From the NCBI RefSeq assembly GCF_029891575.1, contig NZ_JARZHF010000006.1:248001-312000 (forward strand): DNA of 64,000 bases. Reading direction: 5' to 3'. Of the stretch, positions 1-8,944 are shown in pieces. The stretch's first letter is position 1, and every line of letters begins with the position of its first letter. The position numbers and the translations under genes were made by a program. The notes under the pieces were generated by a model. The model saw only the letters and a program-made list of their open reading frames with translations. It was not told where the DNA came from and searched no databases. This DNA comes from Salipaludibacillus daqingensis (GTDB lineage: Bacteria; Bacillota; Bacilli; Bacillales; Salisediminibacteriaceae).

Positions 1-1820
1 ATGTGGGCTGCTCCATCGGCAGAACTATTAAATAACACTCTACCATTCGTCTCTACAGGTTTGATCGACCAGTTATAGGACGCATATGGCGTGTAAGCTG
101 TACCTAAATCTTGAATATAGTCCAAGATGACGTATCTGTTTTCGATACTTAGCGCTTGTAATGAATCAACCAGTGGTGCATCTAATCCTGCTAGGTGATC
201 ACCACCACCGCCGGCACGGTAGTTATTTGTTGCTACTAAGAATTCCATATCTGACGTGACCGGTTCTCCTTCATACGTTAGATCTGTAATTCTCTCTCCG
301 ATTGGCTGTGTGACATCGATTTGGTATTCGACACCTTCAATGACATCATAGTTAAACGCACTAAAACTAGCGAGTAATGATTGATCATCCGTTTCAGTAG
401 GATCAATTTGGTTGAAGCTTTCCGCTGAGCGTTCTAACCATTGATTTAATCCATCACCGTCTACTTCGACGACTTGTAACGTATTATCATACACATAAAT
501 ATCTGCGAGGTCTCTTACTCTAAGGTCCCCGGCATCAACTTCTGTGTAGCCACCTCTGTATCCAGCTCTAAACGGAGCAGCTGCTGACAATAAAGGCTTA
601 TCTTCGTATTCCGTTCCTTCTAAATAATCTTCCGTGAACCATAACTGAGCATCGTTCACTAACTGTAAAACTTCATTATCCATCACTAAAGAGAAAAATG
701 TGTTAAAGCTATCCGCCATTGTTCCAACAGCGCTATCAACGTATTCTAGTGTTCTTTCGTGAACATCTACAATTAAGTCGACGATACCTTGATCAGCTTC
801 GACGTTTTCTACTCCGGTTACTTCTGATTTGGAGCTGACAACCGTCCATTCTCCATTTTCTTCTGTAAGGTCAAGTTGAATCGTACCTAAGTGGCTTCCC
901 CAAGAACCAGCCATGACAGCAGGTACACCATGGATCGTTCCAGCTTCGTCATCGACACCTTCAATGGCATCATACCCAGAATTTTGAGGGAATGTTTGGT
1001 GTGCGTGACCCATAACAAGGGCGTCAATCCCGTCCACTTCTCTTGCTAAACTAACAGCAGCGTGCTCTGTTTCACGGTCACCCGTGTTCACACCGGTATG
1101 GGCAAGAGCAACCACTAAGTCAGTTTGCTCCGCTAGTTCTGGTACGTATCGTTGTGCTGAATCGACAATGTGTTCTACTTCGACATTTCCTTCAAGGTGA
1201 AGGTTGTCCCATTGCATGATTTGTGGAGGAGTAAATCCAATCACACCAATTGTAATCGTCTTTCCGTCTACTTCATGTTCAATGATTTCGTACGGTTGAA
1301 ATCTGTGTTCTTCTAAATCTGTTCCAGCCTCATACACATTGGCATTTAACCAAGGAAAGTTTGATGTTTCAATGGCATTGTCTAAAAAGTCTAAACCAAA
1401 GTTAAACTCGTGGTTACCAATTGATGCTGCAGCATAATCTAATTCATTAAATGCTTTAATAATCGCTTGTGTCTCGCCTTCTTCAAGAGGTTCTACAGTT
1501 GCCTCTAGTTCTCCAAGAAGACTGCCTTGAAAAATATCACCATTATCAAATAAGATCGTATTATCGTGATTCGCTCGAATCTGGTCAATCAATGTGGCCG
1601 TTTTTACTAACCCATAATCATCTACTTCGGTATCGTTCATGTAGTCATAAGGCATTAGATAAGAGTGAATGTCTGTCGTTGTCATGATCAATAGTTCATG
1701 AAGGTCATCGTTCTCATCATGCTCTTCACCGAATGTCACCATTGGTGAAAGGAACATAAATAGTAATGAAAGGATTGCTGCTCTTTTAAAAACCTGAGAA
1801 AATCTCCAATTCTGTAACAT
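1..1820 (-). CDS. cpdB: 2',3'-cyclic-nucleotide 2'-phosphodiesterase/3'-nucleotidase, secreted (3' end beyond window)
   Basis: At least 606 residues; the C-terminus lies beyond base 1. It should hydrolyse 2',3'-cyclic nucleotides and 3'-nucleotides outside the cell so that nucleosides and phosphate can be taken up. A signal peptide covers roughly residues 1-31. A calcineurin-like metallophosphatase domain follows, with TTTDIHSYL, DNGDIFQGS, IGNHEFNFG, ALAHTG and MGHAHQTF as metal-binding motifs. The second half is the 5'-nucleotidase C-terminal domain (ATNNYRAGGGG near the window edge). The MPYDYMND stretch after the first motif is typical of CpdB rather than UshA-type enzymes. Start: ATG at 1820 with AGGAGGT at 1826-1832. 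It is divergent from a second secreted nucleotidase. Confidence 0.9.
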   Translation of the reverse strand, partial: MLQNWRFSQVFKRAAILSLLFMFLSPMVTFGEEHDENDDLHELLIMTTTDIHSYLMPYDYMNDTEVDDYGLVKTATLIDQIRANHDNTILFDNGDIFQGSLLGELEATVEPLEEGETQAIIKAFNELDYAAASIGNHEFNFGLDFLDNAIETSNFPWLNANVYEAGTDLEEHRFQPYEIIEHEVDGKTITIGVIGFTPPQIMQWDNLHLEGNVEVEHIVDSAQRYVPELAEQTDLVVALAHTGVNTGDRETEHAAVSLAREVDGIDALVMGHAHQTFPQNSGYDAIEGVDDEAGTIHGVPAVMAGSWGSHLGTIQLDLTEENGEWTVVSSKSEVTGVENVEADQGIVDLIVDVHERTLEYVDSAVGTMADSFNTFFSLVMDNEVLQLVNDAQLWFTEDYLEGTEYEDKPLLSAAAPFRAGYRGGYTEVDAGDLRVRDLADIYVYDNTLQVVEVDGDGLNQWLERSAESFNQIDPTETDDQSLLASFSAFNYDVIEGVEYQIDVTQPIGERITDLTYEGEPVTSDMEFLVATNNYRAGGGGDHLAGLDAPLVDSLQALSIENRYVILDYIQDLGTAYTPYASYNWSIKPVETNGRVLFNSSADGAAH

Positions 1821-2497
1821 AAAATACCTCCTGTTTTTTAAATTAACCGAAAAAATAAAGCGCTAGCTTATTCCATTATTTAGTCGGTTTCACCTCCTCA
1901 AATAGAGTACATTCCGCTAAAAAACGATAAAGAATCTTTTAAAGAACCAATTACGAGACAAATCGAACAAATTAGTATGTATAGTCAGGTAATTGGTAGC
2001 GTTACCATATGTTAACACATATTCTAATCGTCATGAGTAATCCATTTAGACACGCTTTTTTAGTTTTTAAGACCCGACTCTCGTCAAAATTTGTATATTA
2101 ATGTAAAAATTTTGAAACTTGCTACCTCATCATACATGGGCAGTAACTTTTTCGTTTGCTAGGGCTTTAAAGTATCAAGTGAAACGAAGTGGCATGGCGT
2201 TTTTCTGAAGAGGTATATTTTTGAAAGTAGGTACAATACGTCCCATTTCATTCATTTCTTCTTATCATTCGAAAATACAAGACTAATTTCATAACGTACG
2301 TATCTAATTGTTCATGCCTTTTCGAAGAGAAGTGCTCATTATGCACGTTAAATTCCATATTTAACCATAAAGAATAGACAGAATTTTGTATTGGAGATTG
2401 GTTCTCCGTTTTTAAAGAAGTAACAGAAGGCGAAGGTTTTAGTCGCTGAGGTGGGAGTGAGTGAGAAGGGGAAGACGTTTTTTCACGAACACTATTA

Positions 2498-2515
2498 TTC
2501 TAGCTTAAGCTAGAA
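2498..2515. promoter_or_regulatory. 18-bp perfect palindrome, candidate operator
   Basis: TTCTAGCTTAAGCTAGAA reads the same on both strands. It lies 28 bp upstream of the extended -10 of the 5'-nucleotidase gene and is followed by a T run. It may be an operator or the hairpin of a weak terminator. The factor is unknown. Confidence 0.4.
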
Positions 2516-2542
2516 ATTTTTTACGAAGGACCTACAATAGAT

Positions 2543-2551
2543 TGGTATAAT
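2543..2551 (+). promoter_or_regulatory. Extended -10 promoter of the 5'-nucleotidase
   Basis: TGGTATAAT is a perfect extended -10 (TGnTATAAT). No good -35 lies 17 bp upstream. It predicts a leader of about 150 nt before the gene start at 2710. Confidence 0.5.
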
Positions 2552-2709
2552 TTAGTACGCACGTCATGTGCAGAAGTGCTTAATCCTCTAATTAGTAAGG
2601 TTTACGTGAAGACTAAATCAAGCTTACACTTTAAAAGTATTATCTTGGCTATCAGGAAGATAATAGAATCAAAGATTATCCAATACTTATGTTTAAGGGA
2701 GGAAATCGT

Positions 2710-4557
2710 ATGATGAAGAATCGATCGAAAGTGTATCAGAAAGTCGTGATGGTTTTAATGGCAGTCATTCTCATGGCAGGGTCATTTGCTAGCTTGTCTC
2801 CGGTTGCTGCAAACCAAGGCCATGGAAATGGACAGGCAGAACAAAAGGAAAAGAGTGACGGGGCACCTCATGGCCCGAAGCGTGCTATTGAAGACGTAAT
2901 TGTTGTAGATTCTACTAGTTTTGAAATTGATTTTGATAAAACATATCCAGAAGGATTGGATATTAATAGAATGATTGATGTAGAAGTGGAGTTAGCTGAT
3001 GAAACGGTCGTTGAGCCAGAATTAACAGATTATCACGTCTCGTCGGAAGACCGATCACTTGTAACGGTGGAACATGGAAACGACGATCTTGATGGATTAG
3101 CAGGTACATTATCTATTAATGGATTTGAAATCGACTTTGATTATGTTGAAGAAGAGGAAGACAGGTTTTCTTTAGATATTTTTCATACGAATGATATCCA
3201 TTCAAAGATTAATAACTTCGGAAAAATGTCCGCATTTATCAATGAAAAAGGAGAAGAGGCAGATAATCACCTTTTCTTAGATGCTGGGGATATTTTCAGT
3301 GGGAATGCGGTCGTTGACTTGCAAGATGGTGAGCCGATTGTGGAGCTGTTAAACGAAATGGGATTAGACGCGATGGCTATTGGAAACCATGAATTTGATT
3401 ATGGTCAAGAAGCATTTGCTGCGAGAGAAGAACAAGCAGACTTTGACTGGTTAAGTGCCAATATGGAAGTTGTCGATGAAGACATTGCCATTCAACAACC
3501 AGAACCTTATCAAATCTATGAGATTGACGGGGTGGACGTAGGAATATTCTCCTTAACACAAAACCCACCAGCAACAAGTCCATCTGGTATTGTTGGACTA
3601 GAGTTTCATGATTACGTAGAGACAGCGGAAGAGTATTCTTACTTACAAGATGAAACAGATATCTTGATTGCTTTAACGCATATTGGGAATAACGCTGATA
3701 AACATCTAGCGGAGAATGTTGATTTCTTTGATGTCATTATCGGTGGGCATTCTCACACTAGAGTATTTGAAGAAGAGATCGTAAATGGAACGCCTGTTGT
3801 ACAAGCCGGAAGTGATTCGTTATTTGTCGGTCACTTCAACCTAGAATTTGACGGAACAGATGTGACATTTAATGATTATTATTTGCAAGATGTGGAAGAG
3901 CTAACGGACGTTAATCAAGGTGTCCAGGACATGGTTGATGCATACAACGCGGAAGCAGAAGAACTATTAGAAGAAGTTGTAGGTTACACAAATACAGGGT
4001 TGTATCGTGATGCACGCTATACAAGAGACACTTCTTTAGGTAATTTCATCACCGATGCGATGAAAGATGCGTTAAATGCTGATATGGCAATGACGAATAA
4101 TGGCGGTATTCGCGCGAATATTGAAGAAGGTGACATTAAAGCTGCGGACATTTACACAGTTGAACCTTTCGGTAATGAGCTAAGTGAAATGGAGATTACT
4201 GGAGAAGATTTAAAAGATGTCATTGAATATTCTTTCTCAAGAAGTAATAGTATTGATCTGCAAACGTCTGGTTTGACCTATACGATCTATACGAATGAAG
4301 ATGGCGAATACGTGGATGCTGATTTATTTGTAGATGGGGAACCTATTGATGAAAGCGAAACGTATACGCTAGTGACAAATAACTTCATGGCGGAAGGTGG
4401 AAGTGGTTACGACTTCTCTGCTGCTGATATCATTCAACAAGAAGCTGGTTACATCACAAATGCGATGTTCCAACTGATGGATGACATCATGAATGCTGAA
4501 GGGGCCTTGGATTATGAAGATGGTGAAGGCCGGATTACGATTGAAGAAGCAAATTAA
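2710..4557 (+). CDS. Secreted 5'-nucleotidase, metallophosphatase family (paralogue 1)
   Basis: 615 aa. It should dephosphorylate extracellular nucleotides to nucleosides. An N-terminal signal peptide (about residues 1-34, ending near VAAN) is followed by a GNGQ/acidic linker. A domain of about 85 residues (from RAIEDVIVVDSTSF) comes next that is shared only with the copy at 44331. Then come the metallophosphatase domain (HTNDIHSKI, DAGDIFSG, IGNHEFDYG, LTHIGN, GGHSHTR) and the 5'-nucleotidase C-terminal domain (TNNGGIRANI, NNFMAEGGSGYDF). No LPXTG or other anchor is visible, so it is probably released or loosely wall-bound. Start: ATG 2710 after AAGGGAGG (2695-2702); an ATG at 2689 lies upstream of that site and was rejected. 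The protein is very acidic, as expected in an alkaliphile or halophile. Confidence 0.92.
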   Translation: MMKNRSKVYQKVVMVLMAVILMAGSFASLSPVAANQGHGNGQAEQKEKSDGAPHGPKRAIEDVIVVDSTSFEIDFDKTYPEGLDINRMIDVEVELADETVVEPELTDYHVSSEDRSLVTVEHGNDDLDGLAGTLSINGFEIDFDYVEEEEDRFSLDIFHTNDIHSKINNFGKMSAFINEKGEEADNHLFLDAGDIFSGNAVVDLQDGEPIVELLNEMGLDAMAIGNHEFDYGQEAFAAREEQADFDWLSANMEVVDEDIAIQQPEPYQIYEIDGVDVGIFSLTQNPPATSPSGIVGLEFHDYVETAEEYSYLQDETDILIALTHIGNNADKHLAENVDFFDVIIGGHSHTRVFEEEIVNGTPVVQAGSDSLFVGHFNLEFDGTDVTFNDYYLQDVEELTDVNQGVQDMVDAYNAEAEELLEEVVGYTNTGLYRDARYTRDTSLGNFITDAMKDALNADMAMTNNGGIRANIEEGDIKAADIYTVEPFGNELSEMEITGEDLKDVIEYSFSRSNSIDLQTSGLTYTIYTNEDGEYVDADLFVDGEPIDESETYTLVTNNFMAEGGSGYDFSAADIIQQEAGYITNAMFQLMDDIMNAEGALDYEDGEGRITIEEAN

Positions 4558-4570
4558 GAAGTCGATTTAT

Positions 4571-4604
4571 CAAGCCCCTTTGAGCGTTTGCTCAAAGGGG
4601 CTTG
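4571..4604 (+). terminator. Rho-independent terminator after 5'-nucleotidase
   Basis: A 14-bp perfect stem (CAAGCCCCTTTGAG with CTCAAAGGGGCTTG) and a 6-nt loop, followed by a T-rich tract. Confidence 0.9.
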
Positions 4605-4668
4605 ATTTGTGTTTTTCATCAACTATTTTCGTGGAGATAGTTGAGTTGTAATCGTTATTATTGATTGA

Positions 4669-4696
4669 TTTACAATCTTTCGTGTCGTGATATGAT
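4669..4696 (+). promoter_or_regulatory. SigA-type promoter of HAD hydrolase
   Basis: TTTACA, 16 bp, TATGAT. The expected transcription start near 4703 leaves almost no leader for the GTG at 4708, so the GTG at 4732 is the likelier start codon. Confidence 0.6.
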
Positions 4697-4731
4697 AGGA
4701 GATAGGAGTGGAAAAGAAAGGGTTGGTGACA

Positions 4732-5445
4732 GTGGAAACGATTATTTTTGACGTAGATGACACTTTATATGATCAAACGGTCCCTTTTAGAAATGCATTT
4801 AGAAAGTTGTTTCATGTCCCTTTTACTGATGAAAAAATAGAGGAAATATACATAGCTAGTCGAAAATATTGCGATGCATTATTTGAAAAAAGCCAAACTG
4901 GTGAAATACCCCTATTAGATATGCAAATATATCGTTTAACAGCGGCATGTCAGGAGTTTGATCTACCTGTGAGTGATCAAAAAGCGATGGAATTTCAGAA
5001 AGTATATGTAGAGGAGCAACAAAAAATTAAATTATTTGATGAAATGGAAGAACTATTAGATTTGTTGTCTAGAAGAAATAAACAGCTTGCTGTTCTCACG
5101 AACGGGGAGGAAGAACATCAATCGATGAAAATAAAGCAGTTAAATCTAGCGAACTGGATTCCTGAAAAGCATTTCTTTATTTCTGGAAAGATTGGACATG
5201 CAAAACCAACGAAACGAGCGTTTCAATTTATTGAAGATGAGCTTTCATTAGATCGATCAAAAACGGTTTATATTGGTGATTCCTTTGAGAATGATATCGT
5301 AGGTGCCAAACAAGCTGGATGGCATGCCATCTGGATGAATCACCGCAACCGAAAACAATCCGTCGAATCTGTTCATCCGGATAAAATTGTATCTCATCCT
5401 AAAGAGCTTTTAGACGTGTTTAGCTCTTTCGTTCCTCCTTTGTAA
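4732..5445 (+). CDS. HAD-family phosphatase (YjjG/pyrimidine 5'-nucleotidase-like)
   Basis: 237 aa from the preferred GTG start; an in-frame GTG at 4708 would add 8 residues. Cytosolic HAD hydrolase with motif I FDVDDTLYD (nucleophile Asp and general acid Asp), motif II TNG, motif III Lys in GHAKPTK and motif IV GDSFENDIVGA. The alpha-helical cap between motifs I and II (about residues 15-90) is the type found in HAD pyrimidine nucleotidases and haloacid dehalogenase-like phosphatases. Substrate cannot be read from sequence. A nucleoside monophosphate would fit the secreted nucleotidase just upstream, but the terminator in between shows separate transcription. Confidence 0.88.
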   Translation: METIIFDVDDTLYDQTVPFRNAFRKLFHVPFTDEKIEEIYIASRKYCDALFEKSQTGEIPLLDMQIYRLTAACQEFDLPVSDQKAMEFQKVYVEEQQKIKLFDEMEELLDLLSRRNKQLAVLTNGEEEHQSMKIKQLNLANWIPEKHFFISGKIGHAKPTKRAFQFIEDELSLDRSKTVYIGDSFENDIVGAKQAGWHAIWMNHRNRKQSVESVHPDKIVSHPKELLDVFSSFVPPL

Positions 5446-5480
5446 AATTGTCAGATCTTTCGTGAAGCGTTTTAATAGCG

Positions 5481-5516
5481 AAAAGCCCATTACTGGAAAA
5501 AACAGGATGGGCTTTT
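5481..5516 (+). terminator. Terminator after HAD hydrolase
   Basis: 10-bp stem AAAAGCCCAT / ATGGGCTTTT with a 16-nt loop and a T-rich tail. It lies between convergent genes and could serve both strands. Confidence 0.8.
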
Positions 5517-5553
5517 CTTTGTCTAGAATAAGGGGTTTTTGGTCGTTGAGAGG

Positions 5554-5913
5554 TCATACGCCAATGCGTTCCATAATATGATTGTAAGCATTAGTGTAAT
5601 GAGAAAGGTCAGGGTCTTCGCCTTTGATTTTAGGTACCTTAAAGACAGACAGATCAAAATGGTGCGTTGCTTCTACTTGGTGCCTCGCTAGACAATTTTG
5701 AACACAGGACAAGGGACACCCGTCAATTGCAATGATGTTCCGTCCAGATTTCGCTGTATTAACTAGCGGTTTGACATCGCCACCTACTCCAGCAATACAG
5801 GACATTTCGGCGATTTTTTCTCGATCCATCTTAATAGCAATCATATTAGCCGTTTGTGCAGCTGAGGAACATCCAGAACATGAATAGACGATTGGTAAAT
5901 CAGTTCTTTTCAA
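5554..5913 (-). CDS. DGC-domain putative zinc-binding protein
   Basis: 119 aa, TTG start at 5913 with GGGAGAA about 8 nt upstream. It carries the cysteine pattern of the DGC family: YSCSGCSSAAQ near the N-terminus, a central Cys in MSCIAGVGG, and IDGCPLSCVQNCL, where the family name-giving Asp-Gly-Cys lies. These cysteines are thought to bind zinc; no enzymatic reaction is established. Family members are small cytosolic proteins. It is a single gene, with the neighbour convergent across a terminator. Confidence 0.85.
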   Translation of the reverse strand: MKRTDLPIVYSCSGCSSAAQTANMIAIKMDREKIAEMSCIAGVGGDVKPLVNTAKSGRNIIAIDGCPLSCVQNCLARHQVEATHHFDLSVFKVPKIKGEDPDLSHYTNAYNHIMERIGV

Positions 5914-6416
5914 CTTGTTATTCTCCCTTCAACATATAAATTCGATACTTTATGCCTTTAGGCTATCTTAAACGAGGGAAAGGAAAATAAAAGTGAGAGA
6001 TATCACATTAAGGTGGAAAAAAAAGTCGGTTTCATCTTTACACTCATCATTGTTTTAAGAGCTTATTTTCATTAAATTGAATTTTCGTTTTATATGTGTG
6101 TAAGAAGTATGATTATATCAAGGGATACTTACGAGATATGTGTCCAAATGTCCCATTGAACGGAGAAGGTTTTGCTAATATACTTAGATTATTACGAAGG
6201 ATAGAAAGATCTATGTAAAGAATTAAATGATCTTAATAACTCGCTATTTTTTTAAGGGTAAATATGAAACAATTCTTACCATTGATTTTTAATGAAAAAG
6301 TAATATAACGTGGTTTACATTTATATAAATAGGGGTAAGGCAGAAGTAAACTGAAGTGGAAAGTCTTTTATCTACATACTAACAAGATTAGACAAGTAGG
6401 AAGGGTGAAGATATTA
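5914..6416. other. Intergenic region, no gene seen
   Basis: About 500 bp, AT-rich, with frequent stops on all frames. It must hold the promoters of the DGC gene (minus) and of the small unknown gene at 6417 (plus), but no convincing -35/-10 pair was identified. Confidence 0.5.
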
Positions 6417-6701
6417 ATGACGAAAAAAAATTCCGCCTCCAAAAGTGCTATGGCAATTAGAAATGAAGCAGGGAAAGGGATCGATATTGTTTCTGCAAAG
6501 CACATAGCAAAAGCCCTTAAAAAAGGTGAGAATGTCTTCGATTTATTGGAAACCTTTTCAAACATTATTAAAGTGGAAGATTCGTTCCGAGATATCAAGG
6601 AGCCTCATGAAGCATCAGCAACGTATCTTAATAAGCTAAATAATTTTAAATTTACAGTAAACCGGTGCAGTCAACACGGATTTTCTTTTACGCATTACTG
6701 A
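6417..6701 (+). CDS. Hypothetical protein, 94 aa
   Basis: Not recognised. 94 residues, N-terminal half strongly basic (MTKKNSASKSAMAIRNEAGKG), no signal peptide or membrane segment. Start chosen at ATG 6417 because AGGAAGGGTGA (6398-6408) sits just upstream. The basic start and predicted helices could suit a nucleic-acid-binding or spore protein, but no motif supports this. It is a stand-alone gene followed by a terminator at 6818-6860. Codon use looks normal, so it may be real, though a chance ORF cannot be excluded. Confidence 0.5.
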   Translation: MTKKNSASKSAMAIRNEAGKGIDIVSAKHIAKALKKGENVFDLLETFSNIIKVEDSFRDIKEPHEASATYLNKLNNFKFTVNRCSQHGFSFTHY

Positions 6702-6817
6702 TTTTCATTACGTTATGTCATTTCGCTTAAAGTTCTATGGAAAAGCAAATGGAAAAAGGTACTTTAAAACAGGATATGTTCAATAGAATTGTCATCAACC
6801 GAAAACAATAATGAAAT

Positions 6818-6860
6818 AAACACGTTAAGTTGTGCGATAAACGTACAATTTAACGTGTTT
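6818..6860 (+). terminator. Rho-independent terminator
   Basis: 16-bp stem with one G-T pair (AAACACGTTAAGTTGT / ACAATTTAACGTGTTT), an 11-nt loop and a T run. It ends the transcript of the small upstream gene. Confidence 0.85.
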
Positions 6861-6968
6861 TTTGGTGTGTTTGAGAGATACCTTGATCTTTAAAAGTGTT
6901 TGTACAGAAACGTCCTCTTTCTGATTTTGGTACAATAGACGATAACTAACGATGAAGAGGGTGGCATC

Positions 6969-8747
6969 TTGGAAACAGAAAAGAAGCTTTTGAGTTTGAT
7001 TAGTTCTGCACGGGTGATGACATCGACACTGGATTTAGATGAGGTTCTTCATCAAATGATTCGTGAAGTACTGAATGTGCTGGAAGGATCGAACGCCAGT
7101 ATTTTATTTTTATATGATAAAAAACACAATTATTTATATCCGAAAGCAGCTGTCGGTTTTGATATGAAGTATTTACAACATGCTCATCTCGCACCAGGAG
7201 AGGGGATGAGTGGGATCACGTTCCAGGCTCGAAAGGGTCAAATATTTCATTCACATACAGAAACAAAACAAAATATGTCCAATATTAGTGAAGAGGTTAA
7301 GGAATTCCACATGTTAGCTCTTGGGGAAAATAAATACCCACAAAGTGCGTTATGTGTTCCACTCCTCGTCAAAGGCGATTGCATTGGGGTACTGACGGTT
7401 GATATTTATGATAAAACTGTTCAGTTTGACGAAGAGCATCTGAAGCTTTTAGAAACATTTGGAGCGCAAGCAACGATTGCGATTGAAAATGCCACGTTGT
7501 TTTCAAGAAATGAACGGACGAACAAAATACATGAAAAATTATCAAAAGTGGCAGTCTCCCAAGGAGGAATCGCTGAAATTACTAAAAGCCTTGGTGAGTT
7601 AATGCAACACGGTGTAGCCGTTTATAATGAATTTTTTGATGTATTGGAAGGTTCTTCTTCTCAAGCGGTGAAAGATGCGAATGATATACGGGGATCACTA
7701 GGCGATACGATTAGTCATGTCGTCAGTGAAAATTCGATATCAACGATCCAAGTACCTCTAAATGAATCCGAAGTGGAAGTGGTTTTCTTCCCTGTGAAAT
7801 CCGATTCGTATACGATTGGGTATTTAACGATCCTTGTTCATGATGAGGCGGAGCTTGACCCATTAGATCGATTCGCGATTGAACAGACGAGTGTTATTTT
7901 CGCCTTGGAAATGACGCGCCGAGAACGAACAGCCTTGAATGAATTGAAACATTCCGGATATTTGCTCGATCAGCTTCTCTACAGTGACTGGAATGAGATG
8001 GCGATTAATCAAATTGCTAAAATGCCTGACTTTACCTCAATGGACTTGAAGTACGTGATCGCTCAGCTTTCGATTATTAACCCGATGTTGTCGATCAAGC
8101 ATTTAACAACAGAAAAAAATAGGTTGCTCCGACTGATTTACCACGAAGTATCTAACTACCAGTATAAAACGTTTGTGCTGGATCAGAATTTAGATACGAC
8201 GTTTTTATTTGCAATTCCAGAAGATATATCAGAAGAGACCATTTACAAAGAGGTGAAAATGATTTTTCAAGCCATTTCCGAACATACGTTAAATGAGTTT
8301 GAATTAAGCTTGGCTGTTGGTATCGGACGATCTGTTTCAGATGTGAAAGACGTGAGGGCGAGTCATCGTGACGCTAAGAAGTGTATCGAATATATCCAGA
8401 AAAAAGGACAAGCGGGAAGCGTCATTAGTTTTCATCAATTAGGAATCCAAAGGTTGCTTCTGAACACGGAATGGAATGAACTCCAAGATTTTGTAGACGA
8501 TACGGTTGGACCGATCATTGATAATGACAAACATTACCACACGATGCTGTTCGATACGCTACACCATTATTTGGAATCGAATAACAATATGGCTGAGACG
8601 GCTAAAACGATGTTTGTTCATGTCAATACGATTAAATATCGATTGAAACAAATGGAGAATCTTCTTGGTATTGATAAGGTCAGTGGTTCAAAGGCGTTTG
8701 AGCTTCAGCTTGGTATCTATATTTACCATTATATAAATAAGAAGTGA
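6969..8747 (+). CDS. GAF-domain PucR/CdaR-family transcriptional regulator
   Basis: 592 aa, TTG start preceded by GAAGAGGGTGG. Cytosolic one-component regulator. An N-terminal GAF domain (about residues 5-175, with SNASILFLYD, LAPGEGMSGI and IGVLTVDIY) should bind a small ligand. A middle segment resembles the CdaR GGDEF-like domain (ELSLAVGIGRSVSDVKDVRASHRDAKKCIEYI). The C-terminus is the PucR-type helix-turn-helix (MAETAKTMFVHVNTIKYRL, about residues 535-590). PucR-family activators commonly control purine, allantoin, proline or glycerate catabolism. The gene lies directly upstream of an M20 carbamoylase/amidohydrolase and a TRAP transporter, which it probably controls (inference from position). 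A terminator separates it from them. Confidence 0.87.
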   Translation: METEKKLLSLISSARVMTSTLDLDEVLHQMIREVLNVLEGSNASILFLYDKKHNYLYPKAAVGFDMKYLQHAHLAPGEGMSGITFQARKGQIFHSHTETKQNMSNISEEVKEFHMLALGENKYPQSALCVPLLVKGDCIGVLTVDIYDKTVQFDEEHLKLLETFGAQATIAIENATLFSRNERTNKIHEKLSKVAVSQGGIAEITKSLGELMQHGVAVYNEFFDVLEGSSSQAVKDANDIRGSLGDTISHVVSENSISTIQVPLNESEVEVVFFPVKSDSYTIGYLTILVHDEAELDPLDRFAIEQTSVIFALEMTRRERTALNELKHSGYLLDQLLYSDWNEMAINQIAKMPDFTSMDLKYVIAQLSIINPMLSIKHLTTEKNRLLRLIYHEVSNYQYKTFVLDQNLDTTFLFAIPEDISEETIYKEVKMIFQAISEHTLNEFELSLAVGIGRSVSDVKDVRASHRDAKKCIEYIQKKGQAGSVISFHQLGIQRLLLNTEWNELQDFVDDTVGPIIDNDKHYHTMLFDTLHHYLESNNNMAETAKTMFVHVNTIKYRLKQMENLLGIDKVSGSKAFELQLGIYIYHYINKK

Positions 8748-8803
8748 CGTTGTTTCTATCGTGGTATACGTCGTTTTTCTTATCATCATATTCGATTAGC
8801 TTT

Positions 8804-8826
8804 AAGCCTACAGGTATTGTAGGCTT
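8804..8826 (+). terminator. Terminator after PucR-type regulator
   Basis: 9-bp stem AAGCCTACA / TGTAGGCTT with a 5-nt loop, followed by ATTTGT. A modest T tract. Confidence 0.65.
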
Positions 8827-8944
8827 ATTTGTCTGATACCGATAAAAACCTCTTGTTATGTTTGTGTTATCAAGACATATCTGAATTTACTAAATTGTCT
8901 TATAATTTAAGTTATCAATTTATTTTCGGTCACAGGAGGCACCT

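Larger units (their letters stand above)
1821..2709. other. Divergent intergenic region between two nucleotidase genes
   Basis: 889 bp without a convincing gene. It holds the leader of the minus-strand nucleotidase, a small inverted repeat TGGTA-GCGT-TACCA (1994-2007), an 18-bp perfect palindrome (2498-2515) and an extended -10 promoter (2543-2551) for the plus-strand nucleotidase. The rest is AT-rich and unexplained. Confidence 0.6.
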
